A stretch of 64,000 bases of DNA from an uncultured Acidobacteriota bacterium (GCA_903832055.1 CAILAC010000017.1:186001-250000); one strand, 5' to 3'; shown: positions 19,307 to 28,414, numbered from the stretch's first letter. The notes: a model not told the origin generated them from the sequence alone. Numbers and translations: made by a program.

Positions 19307-20299
19307 CTATGGAGTCCCGGCCGCCTGTCGGGCGACTTTTGTCAACTCAGCTCCGGTGGTAAACCAGACACCGGGCTTCGATTGCATGTACGTAATCAGG
19401 TCATCCAGGTGCTGCATGGGGGCACGGTGCCCGCCCAGATACGGATGCAGCGTGAGGATGAAAACCGTTCCCTCTTTGTACGCTCCGTCAAACTCCTGCT
19501 TGTAAAGCTGGAACAGCAGATCCGGGGAAGCCATATGCCCCTGCGCTCCAAGATACGGCGTTTCGGTGAGCGTCCAGTCGATGGGCAGCTCCACCACGCC
19601 CGTATCCTGACCGTGAGCCAGAATTGCGTAAGGCACCTCAGAAGATCCCAGGCTTGAGTCGTAGAGAAATCCCTTCTTGCGAATCAGGTCCATGGTATGC
19701 GAACTGAAAGCCCACGACGGTGCGCGATACCCTGCCGGCTTCTTGCCCGTCAGTGAACTGATGCGCGCAATCGCCTTGTCCAGCAGCCGCTCCTCTTCCG
19801 CCTCGCTGTCCAAACCCGGTGGATATTCATGCACCCAGCCGTGGATGCCGATCTCGTTTCGTCCGCTCTTCAACAGCAACGGCACCAGTTCCGGATGAAT
19901 CAGCGAATCCACCCCGGTGACAAAAAAGGTTGCCGGCACTTTGTGGCGATCGAGGATCTCCAGCAAGCGCGGCGTACCGGTTTGCGCTCCATAGTCTGAG
20001 GCGGAAAGCGCTGTCGGCTCCGTGGTTCCATCGCGCAGCAATGGCGCCTGCGTGTCATCGTCAAAGGTCAGCAGAACGGCGACCCTTGCTCCCTGCGGCC
20101 ATGCCCTGGGCAATAATCGGGGCCCCATTGCCACGGCGTTCACTGTTTCCAGCAGCTTTTCGTCCGACCAGTACGTTCCCGGCTGGGTCGCAGCCTGGGA
20201 GGCTGCAACTGGTTGCTGTGCCCTCAGCGGAGCCGTGACAACCAGGCTGGCGAATAGAAAATGAGTTGCGAGCGAGAGCGGTAGACGATTCATCCTCAT
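19307..20299 (-). CDS. exported polysaccharide deacetylase (NodB-like)
   Basis: A 330-residue secreted protein. A signal peptide occupies about residues 1-28. The NodB domain shows the metal-binding TFDDD motif near residue 80, the HGWVHE motif (second metal-ligand region) near 155, and an RAPSW catalytic-arginine motif near 195. The family removes N- or O-acetyl groups from glycans in a metal-dependent way, although some homologues act on other amide bonds. AGGAG stands just upstream, giving either 20299 or the ATG at 20293 as start. It lies between the hydroxyproline operon and the DUF1680 gene, which fits a cell-wall or acetylated-glycan degradation function. Confidence 0.86.
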   Translation of the reverse strand: MRMNRLPLSLATHFLFASLVVTAPLRAQQPVAASQAATQPGTYWSDEKLLETVNAVAMGPRLLPRAWPQGARVAVLLTFDDDTQAPLLRDGTTEPTALSASDYGAQTGTPRLLEILDRHKVPATFFVTGVDSLIHPELVPLLLKSGRNEIGIHGWVHEYPPGLDSEAEEERLLDKAIARISSLTGKKPAGYRAPSWAFSSHTMDLIRKKGFLYDSSLGSSEVPYAILAHGQDTGVVELPIDWTLTETPYLGAQGHMASPDLLFQLYKQEFDGAYKEGTVFILTLHPYLGGHRAPMQHLDDLITYMQSKPGVWFTTGAELTKVARQAAGTP

Positions 20300-20389
20300 G
20301 GTCTCCTGAGATTACTGGAAAGGCGCCAATCCCCCATATACATCCCGACAGGCATCAAGCATCACGTCAGCCTCCTGTGGGTAGCTTGG

Positions 20390-20620
20390 TTAGAACGCCA
20401 GCTGCAATCGAAACTGAATGTCCGGTGAACTTCCGGAGTCCAGGCCTCGGGATTTGTCTGGTTGCCGGGACAACAGTGGTATTGGTTCCGGTAAAGTACT
20501 GCGCCGGATTGTTGGTGCTGTCAGAGTAGCCATCAAACCCAGACCAGGCAGGATGATTGAAGAGATTCGGTATCGCGAATTGAAAAATGCAGTTTGACCA
20601 TCTGAGCTGAAATGGTTCAA
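20390..20620 (-). pseudogene. remnant of the C-terminus of a TonB-dependent receptor
   Basis: Two reading frames on the minus strand share one family signature. One frame gives an 'IPNLFNHPAWSGF' stretch followed by a QIP segment, and a second frame ends in SPDIQFRLQLAF and a TAA at 20390-20392. C-termini with FNHPxW...QFxLxLxF are typical of the Oar-like TonB-dependent receptors that are abundant in Acidobacteriota. At least one frameshift separates the halves, and everything upstream is missing because the GH127 gene occupies that DNA. I read it as the broken 3' end of an outer-membrane receptor that may once have imported the glycan products. Confidence 0.55.
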
Positions 20621-23565
20621 GCCTGCGACTGGATCCAGACCTTGGACTCAATCTTGCGTCCGTGGTGGCGCCCCTCCGTCGAGTTTGGCGGTATCGTTGA
20701 TCCCTGAAAAGCCGACCCTGCGCTTCCGGCAGGTCTTTTCTTTTTGCTGCTATGAGTCGTCGCACCGGGGGCGTAATTCACCGTGTCATCGCCCGCGACA
20801 TCAGATCGGCTCTGCGCTACGCGGTTCATACGCGCGTAGTTGGGAATAGCGAGCATCGGTGTTCCATCCTGCCACTTGCCCTTGATCACCATGATGCCGC
20901 CGAGGAGTTCAGGCCGCCACTCGACTTTAAGCGGTTCGCTGCTCAAGGCCAGATCGAGGTTCGGTTGATCGGCAGTCTCTACATTGTAGATAAGCGGGCC
21001 ATATTGCAGCGCCAGCAGATTCGCATCTGCCTTGATGCGCGCATCCGGCTTGATGCGCTGCACTTCCATTGGCAGTTCAAGTTCGATGGTATCGCCCCGC
21101 TCCCAACGGCGCGTGATCACTGCGTACCCCTTGACGATTTGCGGCGTCACCGGCTCTCCGTTCACTGCAAGCCGTGTTAATCCGTCAACCCTGGGAGTGG
21201 TCGTATAAAGCTTTGAGGTCGAGCGATTGGGCACACGCACGTGCACGCTGAATGTCTTTGCTTCTTCTGGGTTGATCGTAATCGCAACTGAGCCCTTCCA
21301 CGGATACTCAGTCTTCTGCACCACCTGCACGTCGGTGCCAGCGATTTTGCCCACATTCACCCGTCCACCGATAAAGAGGTTCACATGCAGCGCATCCGGC
21401 CCCTTCGTGTAGCTCCACGTAGGCACCATCAAGAGCGTGCGCGGAATATTGCCCACGCAGCACGGGCAAACATGCCACGGGGTGCGCTCCGTGTTGACCA
21501 GCGGATTGGTATAGCAGAAGTTCCTGCCCTGCATGTCAACCGCACCAAACAGAGCGTTATACATCGTCTGCTCGTATAGATCCGCATACTTGGCGTCGTG
21601 GTAAGCGAGATTCATCTTGTACTGGAAGAAAACAAGCCCGCAGCTCGAACAAGACTCGCAATAGGCTTCGTTGGGCAGGGAGTAGTTCGGGCCAAAGCCC
21701 TCTGAGGTCTCACCGCTGCCGATACCGCCGGTCACATAAAACTTCTTGTTGACCATGTTTTCCCACAGCGAGAGAACAGCGCTCTGGTAATCCTGGTCGC
21801 CCGTCTCGGCCGCTATGTCAGCCATGCCGGAGTAGAAGTAGGTCGCGCGCACGGCGTGCCCCACTGCTTCGTACTGTTGGATGGGCGGCAAATGGCTCTG
21901 ATCGTACTCCTGCCCGCCGCGGCGTGAATCCAGAAGGAACTTCGCCAGCTTGATATAGCTGTCGCCACGTCCCTTACCCTCTGTGTCATTGACGAATCGG
22001 CCAAAGCGAACCAGTGCCTGCTCCATTTCCTGGTGGCCGTCGAACCAATCCTTCCGACCGGGCCCGATGTTGGCAACCCAGCAATCGGCAAGCTTCTTGG
22101 CTGCGTTGTAGAGGCGCAGATCACGCCCGTCGGTCAGGGTATAGTGATTGATCGCTGACTCGATGAAGTACCCTGCAACATATCCCTCGTGGTTGCCACG
22201 ATGCTCAGGCGACCAGCGTTCAGGCCACTGTTTGCGGTCGGCGAGCGTATATGCCGTCTGAAGATATCCATCGGGTTCCTGGGCAGCCAGAATGATCGGA
22301 ATCCACTTTTCAAGCGTGACCTTCATTGCCTCCTGCGCGCGCTCGATCTCCGCGTCTCCCTGCGGATCAACCATGAGCGCAATGCACATGGATTCAACAG
22401 TCTGGTGGATCCAGGCATTGGAAAATACATAGCCTTTGTGGCTGCCATGCGACTCACCGCGCAGGGCCTTGCCGGCCTCAATGAAGTTGTCGAGACCGCC
22501 TTCCCCCAGCTTCAAATCAGTGCGTTCGCACTGTGCAATGCAATGAGGTATCCAATCGACGATGAGAGTCTTCGCGCGCTCGTTCCACATCTTGTTGTCG
22601 ATCGAGTAACGGGTGGTGTAAACCACGTTCAGCCGCTCCCTCGGAGGGGCTTCTTCAACCTGCACGATGAGCTTTGACGTGCTGTTTTCCTTGTCGCCAA
22701 ATGCAGTGATCTCGAGCTCATATTGGCCCGGCTCAGAAAATGTCACAGTCGAATCGCTTTTCGCCGCATCGGCAAAGACTACCTGACCCGGTCCTGAGAT
22801 CTTGCTCCAGAGCACACTGGACGCTGCCGTCGGCTGAAGCCAATCGGCCCTGCCGGAGAGATAGCTCTTGCCACCCAGTACCACGGCGCGATCCACTCCA
22901 GCGTCGACTCGCGGCGGAAAAAGCGGCCCCGGGCCGCTGCTATAAACCTTCCACTCAAGGATGCCGGTGGAGTGAGTGCCATCCGAGGCGATTTCCACAC
23001 GCAGCTTGTCTGTCTTGATTGCATCAAAAGAGGAGCTGTTGAAGGCATTCGGAGCGACACCCAGTCCTTTGACATGCGGGACGGGGACAAATTCTGATCC
23101 GTTCCAGTAAGTCACGCGATATGACCCCGGTGCGCCGACACCCTGGCCGTCAACCCACCAGTAGACTTCCACACGATTGGTGGTGACAGGCTTGCTCCAC
23201 TCATACTGCACCCACTGCGTGTCGGTGTGCGGCCAGTTGCCGTAGCTGCCGTGATCCTGGTCGCCTGAGTTGGCGGGATCAAAACCGTCGTTCAGTGCCG
23301 ACAGTTTGGTATCCCCGGAGATATAGGAGGCAGAAGCCGTAGCTACCTTTGCCAGATTTACCGTGAGGTCGGCCTCGACCGCAGCGAACGCTTTCGAGCG
23401 GCCAACGGCTGAGAACAAGGCGGTGCCCGCGACTCCAGCTAAAAACTTCCTGCGGTTGACGGCGGCGCCATACACCGGCGACTCCTGGTTCTTTCCGACA
23501 GACGGCTCTATTGAACCTTCGGCCCCGCTGATTGAAAATCGCTCCCCGTCATTCACTGGCTTCAT
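20617..23565 (-). CDS. GH127-type beta-L-arabinofuranosidase (DUF1680), Tat-exported, multidomain
   Basis: A 982-residue protein. A twin-arginine signal lies near residues 38-60, a discoidin-like carbohydrate-binding domain at about 65-210, an Ig/PKD-like domain at about 215-305, and the DUF1680 catalytic toroid at about 310-900. The zinc-cysteine active site of the HypBA1 type is present: Glu622 (candidate acid/base, GETSEGFG), Glu637 and Cys639 (CESC), and the CPCC motif at 700-703 with the likely nucleophile. Family enzymes release beta-L-arabinofuranose, notably from hydroxyproline-linked arabino-oligosaccharides. From about residue 940 the tail is lysine-rich and low in complexity, and is encoded by a terminator-like sequence, so the native stop may be lost. 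Confidence 0.88.
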   Translation of the reverse strand: MKPVNDGERFSISGAEGSIEPSVGKNQESPVYGAAVNRRKFLAGVAGTALFSAVGRSKAFAAVEADLTVNLAKVATASASYISGDTKLSALNDGFDPANSGDQDHGSYGNWPHTDTQWVQYEWSKPVTTNRVEVYWWVDGQGVGAPGSYRVTYWNGSEFVPVPHVKGLGVAPNAFNSSSFDAIKTDKLRVEIASDGTHSTGILEWKVYSSGPGPLFPPRVDAGVDRAVVLGGKSYLSGRADWLQPTAASSVLWSKISGPGQVVFADAAKSDSTVTFSEPGQYELEITAFGDKENSTSKLIVQVEEAPPRERLNVVYTTRYSIDNKMWNERAKTLIVDWIPHCIAQCERTDLKLGEGGLDNFIEAGKALRGESHGSHKGYVFSNAWIHQTVESMCIALMVDPQGDAEIERAQEAMKVTLEKWIPIILAAQEPDGYLQTAYTLADRKQWPERWSPEHRGNHEGYVAGYFIESAINHYTLTDGRDLRLYNAAKKLADCWVANIGPGRKDWFDGHQEMEQALVRFGRFVNDTEGKGRGDSYIKLAKFLLDSRRGGQEYDQSHLPPIQQYEAVGHAVRATYFYSGMADIAAETGDQDYQSAVLSLWENMVNKKFYVTGGIGSGETSEGFGPNYSLPNEAYCESCSSCGLVFFQYKMNLAYHDAKYADLYEQTMYNALFGAVDMQGRNFCYTNPLVNTERTPWHVCPCCVGNIPRTLLMVPTWSYTKGPDALHVNLFIGGRVNVGKIAGTDVQVVQKTEYPWKGSVAITINPEEAKTFSVHVRVPNRSTSKLYTTTPRVDGLTRLAVNGEPVTPQIVKGYAVITRRWERGDTIELELPMEVQRIKPDARIKADANLLALQYGPLIYNVETADQPNLDLALSSEPLKVEWRPELLGGIMVIKGKWQDGTPMLAIPNYARMNRVAQSRSDVAGDDTVNYAPGATTHSSKKKRPAGSAGSAFQGSTIPPNSTEGRHHGRKIESKVWIQSQA
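20714..20745. terminator. terminator-like hairpin inside the 3' end of the GH127 gene
   Basis: GACCCTGC and GCAGGTC enclose a seven-base loop and are followed on the plus strand by TTTTCTTTTT. On the minus strand the A-run precedes the same hairpin and a short TTTT follows it. It would normally lie beyond a stop codon, but here it is translated as part of the GH127 C-terminus. Confidence 0.45.
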
Positions 23566-23746
23566 TGTGTCGTCCTTTCAGCAATATTGACCTCTCGAAG
23601 CTTGCGAACGGAGCAACTCGGAACATTTCAGGCCTTCAATGCACGAATCCAAGACGCACGGTTCTATTCTTCAGCTTGCTGGTCATTCGTCGCCGTTCCA
23701 ATGGGCGACCTTGAGCTTCATTTGCCGCCAATGATAGCATCCGGCA

Positions 23747-23766
23747 CTTTGTATACGTAAACGTAC
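23747..23766. promoter_or_regulatory. candidate operator upstream of the GH127 gene
   Basis: CTTTGTATAC runs into TACGTAAACGTA, a palindrome with a two-base centre, about 190 bases before the GH127 start. Read on the minus strand it contains GTATACAAAG, followed at about 17 bases by TATCAT, a plausible -10. The 23566-24071 interval between the two divergent DUF1680 genes holds this site and the promoter at 23950-23978; I see no gene in it. Confidence 0.4.
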
Positions 23767-23949
23767 GCAGCAAAGTTTATTTTTAACGGCCCCAATGAGA
23801 GCAGCGGCGATCTCAAGCAAAATCCCGGCGTACTTGGCCCCCCGTACGATGCACTCCTTGTCATGCTTTTCCCTTCGACCACACTTTACCGAGGGATAAA
23901 CTAAATTTCCACGGTCGACAAAGCGGGCCTGCGGCTCGCAATCTTTCAT

Positions 23950-23978
23950 TTGACAAATAATGCATTATTGGATACAAA
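23950..23978 (+). promoter_or_regulatory. sigma-70-type promoter with a palindromic spacer, GH146 gene
   Basis: A consensus TTGACA at 23950-23955 is separated by 17 bases from TACAAA at 23973-23978. The spacer begins with AATAATGCATTATT (23956-23969), a perfect 14-bp palindrome, so a dimeric regulator could sit between the promoter boxes. The coding start is about 95 bases downstream. Confidence 0.6.
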
Positions 23979-24071
23979 CGCTTAGGGTTTTGCCCTGATA
24001 GCCTGTCACACCTGCATGCCCCTCCCACAGCGTGCAGATATTCCATCAGCGGATGAGCAAAGGATCATTAG

Positions 24072-26456
24072 ATGAATACCAATCGTCGTGAATTCCTGAT
24101 TGGTGCGGCAGCAGTAGCGGCCGGAAGTGCCACGCCCACCCTGGCACGCGCCGCTGGCACCCCAGTACTTCCGTCCTCGGCAAAACCGCTGCCGTTAGCA
24201 TCGGTGCGCCTCACTCACTCCGACTACGCTACCGCGGTTGAAGTGAATCGCACCTACCTGTTGAGTCTCAGTGCCGACCGGTTGCTGCACAATTTCATGG
24301 TGTACGCTGGCCTCCCCTCCAAGGGTGAAATCTACGGGGGCTGGGAGAGCGACACGATCGCCGGGCATACATTAGGTCACTACCTTTCGGCTCTGGTGTT
24401 CACGTATCAACAGACGGGAGATACAGCCTGCCGCGAGCGCGCAGACTACATCGTTGCAGAATTGGCTCGCGCCCAGGCCGCTCGCGGTACCGGCTACGTC
24501 GGTGCCCTCGGCAGGAAGCGCAAAGACGGCAAAATCGTGGACGGCGAAGAGATATTCCCTGAGGTCATGCGCGGGGAGATTCGTTCAGGCGGTTTTGATC
24601 TCAACGGCTCGTGGTCGCCGCTTTATACAGTCCACAAGCTGATGGCCGGACTGCTCGATGTACATGCGGCCTGGGGCAACCCGGTCGCGCTTCGGGTCGT
24701 CACAGGCCTGGCGGAGTACTTTGCGCATGTCTTTGCTGCGTTGAACGACACCCAGATGCAGCAGATGCTGAACACGGAATATGGCGGATTGAATGAGAGC
24801 TTTGCTGAGCTTTCTGCCGCGACAGGCGACAAGCGCTGGCTTGAAATCGCGGAGCGCATCTACGACCACAAGGTACTCGATCCGTTGGTTGCCGGGCAGG
24901 ATAAGCTCGCAAACTTTCACGCGAATACGCAAGTTCCGAAGCTGATCGGCCTGGCTCGCATTCACGAGCTGAACGGGAAGCCCGATCCGGCACGTGCGGC
25001 AGATTTCTTCTGGTCCACCGTGACTCAGCATCATTCCTACGTCATCGGCGGCAACGCAGACCGGGAGTATTTCTCAGCGCCCGACACCATCGCCGAAAAC
25101 ATCACCGAGCAGACCTGTGAGCACTGCAATACCTACAACATGTTGAAGCTTACGCGCCACCTGTACAGTTGGAAGCCGGACGCCGCTTACTTCGACTACT
25201 ACGAGCGTGCTCACCTGAACCATGTGATGTCGGCACAGAATCCACGGACCGGCGGCTTCACGTACATGACGCCCCTGATGACCGGTGCTGAACGTGGCTA
25301 TTCAACGCCAAAGGAAGACAGTTTCTGGTGTTGCATTGGCACCGGCATGGAAAGCCATGCCAAGCATGGTGAGTCAATTTTCTGGGAAGGTGACGGCACG
25401 CTCCTGGTGAATCTCTACATCCCGGCTGAAGCGACCTGGGCAACCCGGAATGCCACTTTGAAGCTCGAAACCAAGTATCCGATGCAGCCTGAGTCCAGCC
25501 TCAAGTTGACCCATCTGCCCATGCCTGCCAGTTTCGCTATTGCCATGAGGATTCCTAACTGGGCCAAAGGCAAGGCTGACGTGTCGGTGAATGGCAAGCC
25601 TTTTGTCCCGGGCCTGACGAATGGTTATGCTGTCGTTAACCGGCGCTGGAAACAGGGCGATGTGGTGGCAATCACGCTACCTCTCGAACTGCGCCTCGAA
25701 CCCACCCCCGGTGATGCAAATACCATCGCAGTTCTGCGCGGACCGATGGTGATGGCAGCCGATCTCGCACCCGTCTCACAGCCTTGGGACAGCCCTGACC
25801 CAGCCATGGTGGGCGAGGACATTCTCAGTGGTTTCAAACCCTCTGCCCAGCTTGAGCGCGTCTCCTACGAAACGAAAGGCGTCGTGCGCCCTGCAGATCT
25901 CACCTTTGTTCCCTTCTACAGCCAGTATGAGAGGCGAAGCGCCGTGTACTTCAAGCGCTTCAGTGAGGCTCAATGGAAAATCGAGGAGGCTGCGTTTCTG
26001 GCAGATCAGGCGCATCGGCGCGATATTACGGCGCGCTCGGTGGATGTCATGCATCTAGGCGAGATGCAGCCGGAGCGAGACCACAACCTCGCCTCCGATA
26101 TCTCCTACCCTGTAACGTATCGCGGGCGAAACGGGCGCGACGCACGCTCTGGCGGCTATTTCGAATTCACCATGCAGACCAGGCCCGGACAGCTCGCCCT
26201 GATGGCTACCTACTGGGGCGATGAAAACGGCCAGAACTTCGACATCCTCGTCGATGGTGTGCTCATAGCTTCGCAACAGCTCAAGAATGACAAGCCGGGC
26301 AAGTTCTTCGACGTTGAATACCCCGTGCCCGAGGCACTCACCAGGGACAAATCAAAGATCACGGTACGCTTTGTCCCGCACAATCACTCCACCGCTGGAC
26401 CGGTGTTTGGCGTTCGCCTCTTCACGGCAAAACCAGCTGCGGAATCCGCAAGCTAG
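24072..26456 (+). CDS. GH146-type beta-L-arabinofuranosidase (DUF1680), Tat-exported
   Basis: A 794-residue protein with a twin-arginine signal (NRREFLIG at residues 4-11). The DUF1680 toroid spans about 50-540. The metal/nucleophile signatures are EHCNTYN near residues 350-356 and FWCCIGTGME near 417-426, the form seen in GH146 rather than the shorter GH127 HypBA1 form. A beta-sandwich follows (about 545-620), then a C-terminal region resembling the DUF4986/DUF6805 modules of this family (residues about 680-790, GQLALMATYWGDE). GH146 members cleave beta-L-arabinofuranosides of plant cell-wall glycans. It diverges from the GH127 gene across a 506-base shared promoter region. Confidence 0.88.
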   Translation: MNTNRREFLIGAAAVAAGSATPTLARAAGTPVLPSSAKPLPLASVRLTHSDYATAVEVNRTYLLSLSADRLLHNFMVYAGLPSKGEIYGGWESDTIAGHTLGHYLSALVFTYQQTGDTACRERADYIVAELARAQAARGTGYVGALGRKRKDGKIVDGEEIFPEVMRGEIRSGGFDLNGSWSPLYTVHKLMAGLLDVHAAWGNPVALRVVTGLAEYFAHVFAALNDTQMQQMLNTEYGGLNESFAELSAATGDKRWLEIAERIYDHKVLDPLVAGQDKLANFHANTQVPKLIGLARIHELNGKPDPARAADFFWSTVTQHHSYVIGGNADREYFSAPDTIAENITEQTCEHCNTYNMLKLTRHLYSWKPDAAYFDYYERAHLNHVMSAQNPRTGGFTYMTPLMTGAERGYSTPKEDSFWCCIGTGMESHAKHGESIFWEGDGTLLVNLYIPAEATWATRNATLKLETKYPMQPESSLKLTHLPMPASFAIAMRIPNWAKGKADVSVNGKPFVPGLTNGYAVVNRRWKQGDVVAITLPLELRLEPTPGDANTIAVLRGPMVMAADLAPVSQPWDSPDPAMVGEDILSGFKPSAQLERVSYETKGVVRPADLTFVPFYSQYERRSAVYFKRFSEAQWKIEEAAFLADQAHRRDITARSVDVMHLGEMQPERDHNLASDISYPVTYRGRNGRDARSGGYFEFTMQTRPGQLALMATYWGDENGQNFDILVDGVLIASQQLKNDKPGKFFDVEYPVPEALTRDKSKITVRFVPHNHSTAGPVFGVRLFTAKPAAESAS

Positions 26457-26621
26457 GGGACCGTGTGACCGACCCGTTGCTTTGACTTGCTTCCCTCGAC
26501 GACGCCGAGGCAGAGCAGTTGAACCCGGCGATGAGTCGGCCGTCGGTCAATGGAAGGCGCAACCCCTGGTTTGGTCAAGACTGAGGAATCAGGGAAATCT
26601 GCAGCGACTTGTACTGCAGAT

Positions 26622-28274
26622 TTATGGGGCTGCGCAGGCGCTGGCATCTGCGGGCGGACCGACGCGCGTGGAGGGCAGGGCAGCCAATGGCGTCAGCGCC
26701 TCCCACTCCTCCACTGCGACCGCAGCGTAGTGTCCTTCGCTTCCCGAGGCGTTGAAGACTGCACGTAAGCACTGTGTTTCGAGCTTGGGAAAACTTACAT
26801 CAAGGAATGTTTGCATCGGACTCGTCGGGTATGCCTTGACTCCCGGCACAGCGGTCCAGACGCCTTGACGCATGTACTCGAGATGCCAGCTTGCCGGCGG
26901 AGCTACGCCTTCTGACGCACCTGCCCGATGATCGGCCCAGAAAACGATGCGCACCCCGTTCAAAGTTACGGGCTGCGACCAGGTGTACTCAATCCATTGG
27001 CCGGAAGGGTTCTGGTCTGACCAGCTGCCCCACATGTCTGGCGGCAGAGGGTTTGGCCGAACAATGCCGTCATTCAGTGATTTGATCCAATACTGCAGGG
27101 GCACGGGCTCGTTCGAGGCCGATGCGTGCGCAGCCATGGCGACGTTACGAGTAGCCGCAGCGGGCGGTTGTGGTTCCCGGCTCGGTGTCACCTTCAACAT
27201 CCGCGCTGGCTTGGTGCTGTCATCCCACTCGATGCGGTCGATTGCGACGCTGCGTCGGAAGTGACCTCCACCTTTTGCATCTGCGGTGTGATAGACGAGG
27301 TACCACTGCCCTTTGAATTCGATGACACCCGGGTGCGAAGTTGTGGACGAAACAGGATCGAGAATCACCCCCTGGTAAGTCCACGGGCCCAACGCAGAAC
27401 TCGAGGTTCCATAAGCAATGCATGCGTGGTACACGGCAGGCGTGCAGGGAGAGTTCGGTCCGGCCTGATTGTCGGCGTAAACCATATAGTATGTATCGCC
27501 GCGGCGGAAGAGCCACGCTGCCTCAAAGAAGCCCGTCAGCGAGCGCACGGTGACAACCGGTCCTTTGGGTGTGACCATGTCACGCTCCAGCTCGACGCCA
27601 CGCAGTTCTCCGAAGGTTCCCCAATAGAGATAGACGCGGCCATCCTTGTCCACCATCACCGTGGGATCGATGTTCTGGATATTGTTTGCTACAGGCAGCG
27701 ACTGCGAAACGATGGGGCCGGAGGGATGCGCATCCTTCCAGGGACCGAGCGGGCTGTCGGAGACGGCGACGCCGATCACGAAAGGGTCGCGATGCTCTGG
27801 CTTGCCTTCCTGAACGGGGGCGTACAGATAGAATCGGCCGTCGGGGCCTTGCACAATCTGTCCAGCATAGGCGTGGCCAGCCTTGGACCATGCAAACACC
27901 GCCTCCGGCCGAGCGATGTTGGGATAGTGCTGCCAGATGTGTGAATCGACATTTTTCGTAGCGAAGATCTGCCATTCGTTCATCACGAAGTCATTCTGTT
28001 TCGTTCGAGCCTGATCCCGACCGGCCAGAATGTAAAGCGTGTCGCCTGTGACAACAGGTGCCGGGTCAGCGGAGTAATACGAGCCGTCTGAAAGAATCGG
28101 GTTGCCTGCACCGTGAATGATCTCCGGAGACAACAGCTGCGCCTGCGCACTCATAAACGGCAAAGCGAATGCCCCGGCCAGCACAAACAGAATTACAACA
28201 ACAGCATGACAGAGGCGACTTGAGCGGCTTGGATAGCGTAGCGGCAAGAAACTCACCCTTTCCTGAAGGCACAT
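26622..28274 (-). CDS. GH43-like glycosidase with C-terminal discoidin-type domain
   Basis: A 550-residue secreted protein. A hydrophobic signal segment (about residues 20-45) follows the ATG at 28274. A five-bladed propeller of the GH43/GH117 clan then shows the three acidic positions: YSADPAP (general base region), NIDPTVMVD, and the glutamate in GFFEAAWLFRRGD. Residues about 385-520 form a discoidin/F5-F8-like carbohydrate-binding domain ending in VAVEEWEAL. GH43 members are mostly alpha-L-arabinofuranosidases, arabinanases and xylosidases, which fits the two neighbouring arabinofuranosidase-type genes. The exact linkage cannot be read. It is on the opposite strand to the GH146 gene, ending tail to tail. 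Confidence 0.87.
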   Translation of the reverse strand: MCLQERVSFLPLRYPSRSSRLCHAVVVILFVLAGAFALPFMSAQAQLLSPEIIHGAGNPILSDGSYYSADPAPVVTGDTLYILAGRDQARTKQNDFVMNEWQIFATKNVDSHIWQHYPNIARPEAVFAWSKAGHAYAGQIVQGPDGRFYLYAPVQEGKPEHRDPFVIGVAVSDSPLGPWKDAHPSGPIVSQSLPVANNIQNIDPTVMVDKDGRVYLYWGTFGELRGVELERDMVTPKGPVVTVRSLTGFFEAAWLFRRGDTYYMVYADNQAGPNSPCTPAVYHACIAYGTSSSALGPWTYQGVILDPVSSTTSHPGVIEFKGQWYLVYHTADAKGGGHFRRSVAIDRIEWDDSTKPARMLKVTPSREPQPPAAATRNVAMAAHASASNEPVPLQYWIKSLNDGIVRPNPLPPDMWGSWSDQNPSGQWIEYTWSQPVTLNGVRIVFWADHRAGASEGVAPPASWHLEYMRQGVWTAVPGVKAYPTSPMQTFLDVSFPKLETQCLRAVFNASGSEGHYAAVAVEEWEALTPLAALPSTRVGPPADASACAAP

Positions 28275-28414
28275 CGTCCAGCCATTCGTGGTAACCCTAA
28301 AACAAATAGGTTGTGCAGATTCTGTAGCTGACGCACGATATTTCGGCCGGTGCTCACAAACCTCGTGCGCCCCGGCCGAATCAGAATCAAACCATTGATA
28401 ATGTGCAACTTGCA

